Of a stretch of 33,390 nucleotides of DNA, positions 32,526 to 33,390 are shown piece by piece (the stretch's first letter is position 1; each line of letters begins with the position of its first letter). The position numbers and the translations under genes are program-made. The stretch is from UBA1227 sp964539045 (GTDB taxonomy: Bacteria > Bacillota > Clostridia > Oscillospirales > Acutalibacteraceae), in contig CAZIHW010000063.1 of NCBI GenBank assembly GCA_964539045.1, positions 1 through 33,390 on the forward strand, given 5' to 3'. The notes below the pieces were generated by a model. It was not told where the DNA came from, did no database searches, and saw only the letters and a program-made list of their open reading frames with translations.

Positions 32526-32554
32526 TTGACTTTATGTATATAGGCACATATAAT
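32526..32554 (+). promoter_or_regulatory. Promoter of argG
   Basis: TTGACT (32526-32531) and TATAAT (32549-32554) are 17 bases apart, about 48 bases before the argG start. Confidence 0.8.
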
Positions 32555-32602
32555 ATCCACATGATTTGAATTTGACAATTTTATTCAGAAGAGGTAATGG
32601 AA

Positions 32603-33390
32603 ATGAAGATTAACAAGGACGAAATTAAAAAGGTTGTTCTGGCATATTCCGGAGGCCTGGATACATCTATTATTATCCCGTGGCTTAAAGAAAACTACAA
32701 TGACTGTGAAGTTATTGCCGTTTCAGGTAATGTAGGTCAGGGAACTGAACTTGACGGCCTTGAAGAGAAAGCCCTTAAGACCGGCGCATCCAAGCTTTAC
32801 ATAGAGGATCTCACAGATGAATTTGTAAATGAATTCATTATTCCCAGTGTTAAGGCCGGTGCAAAGTATGAAGAGTATCTCCTCGGTACATCCTTTGCCC
32901 GCCCTATAATAGCAAAGCGTCTTGTTGAAATAGCTAAAGCTGAGGGTGCCGATGCTATTTGCCACGGTTGTACAGGTAAGGGTAATGACCAGGTTCGTTT
33001 TGAACTTGCTATAAAAGCGTTTGCCCCGGATATGAAAATCATTGCTCCTTGGCGTGAGTGGACAATAAAGTCCAGGGACGAAGAGATTGATTACGCAGAG
33101 GCGCATAATATACCTCTTAAGATAAACAGAGAGACCAACTACTCAAAAGATAAGAACCTATGGCATCTCTCACACGAGGGCCTTGATCTTGAGAATCCTG
33201 CAAACGAGCCACAGTATGAAAAGGAAGGATTCCTTGAGATGGGAGTTTCCCCGATTAACGCCCCGGATAAGCCGACATACATAACACTTGACTTTGAAGC
33301 CGGTGTGCCTGTTGCTCTTGACGGTAAAAAGATGAGCGCTAAGGATATCATCCTTGCTCTTAATGAGATAGGCGGAGCCAATGGTATAGG
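32603..33390 (+). CDS. argG: Argininosuccinate synthase (C-terminus beyond the window)
   Basis: The frame is open to the right edge and gives 262 residues of an enzyme usually near 400. It joins citrulline and aspartate with ATP to form argininosuccinate in arginine synthesis. The ATP-binding AYSGGLDTS (14-22) is intact, as are GTSFARPIIAKRLVEIA, CHGCTGKGNDQVRFE and INRETNYSKDKNLWHLSHEG. ATG 32603 has GAGG 8 bases upstream; an in-frame ATG at 32597 is too close to that site. It is divergent from secA, with its own promoter and operator-like repeats. argH would be expected downstream but is outside the window. Confidence 0.97.
   Translation, partial: MKINKDEIKKVVLAYSGGLDTSIIIPWLKENYNDCEVIAVSGNVGQGTELDGLEEKALKTGASKLYIEDLTDEFVNEFIIPSVKAGAKYEEYLLGTSFARPIIAKRLVEIAKAEGADAICHGCTGKGNDQVRFELAIKAFAPDMKIIAPWREWTIKSRDEEIDYAEAHNIPLKINRETNYSKDKNLWHLSHEGLDLENPANEPQYEKEGFLEMGVSPINAPDKPTYITLDFEAGVPVALDGKKMSAKDIILALNEIGGANGI

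Overview
The window looks like chromosomal DNA from an anaerobic, low-to-moderate GC Firmicute of the class Clostridia, with an Oscillospirales-like flavour. The evidence is pyruvate:ferredoxin oxidoreductase, a tungsten-type aldehyde oxidoreductase with a polyferredoxin, strong GGAGG ribosome binding sites, consensus TTGACA/TATAAT promoters, Gram-positive signal peptides with sortase-like tails, and small proteins of types common in gut clostridia. No rRNA, tRNA, CRISPR array, transposase or phage gene was seen. Most of it reads as ordinary, densely packed core chromosome. The unusual material is in small genes and in intergenic repeats.

Layout. 1-700: on the minus strand, the start of a gene cut by the window edge and a small unlisted gene (223-393) ending QDVDDL, separated by a promoter and a 23-bp tandem repeat. 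707-1492: a secreted protein with a sortase-like tail, enclosed by 13-bp inverted repeats. 1677-5498: a tungsten-enzyme locus, with moeB-like E1 enzyme divergent from moaD-like sulfur carrier, aldehyde ferredoxin oxidoreductase and a four-cluster ferredoxin. 5647-13208 (minus): nifJ, then glpK, malate dehydrogenase and malic enzyme, a central-carbon and redox block. 13479-15442: a CorC-like CBS protein and gap, the latter with a perfect hairpin at its 5' end. 15581-16969 (minus): a D-Ala-D-Ala carboxypeptidase whose 3' end lies in a degenerate 22-bp repeat. 17120-19279: a metallophosphoesterase, a DHHW-family membrane-anchored protein and a stand-alone FakA/YloV-like domain. 19299-20870 (minus): comM. 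21028-22946: a phosphosugar mutase overlapping a tiny sortase-tailed protein. 23084-27081: a zinc-ribbon protein, an orphan, a diguanylate cyclase and a repeat-rich anchored protein. 27185-32322 (minus): secA followed by two overlapping diguanylate cyclase genes. 32603-end: argG, cut by the window edge.

How the genes fit together. The energy genes describe a fermentative anaerobe: GAPDH feeds glycolysis, PFOR turns pyruvate into acetyl-CoA and reduced ferredoxin, and the AOR plus polyferredoxin could exchange electrons between ferredoxin and aldehydes/acids. Malate dehydrogenase and malic enzyme side by side suggest a malate shunt that moves reducing power between nicotinamide pools. Cell-envelope functions recur (carboxypeptidase, DHHW protein, phosphosugar mutase, SecA, two proteins with an IANTGD tail). 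Three diguanylate cyclases within 5.6 kb, two behind secA, point to c-di-GMP control of surface traits.

The best candidates for something undescribed are the IANTGD mini-protein, the 56-residue QDVDDL peptide gene, the short tandem duplications placed exactly at promoters, leaders or ribosome binding sites, the gap leader hairpin, and the coupled diguanylate cyclase pair. I did not find a convincing new multi-gene defence or mobile system. All functions are inferred by reading the sequence; no database search was possible.
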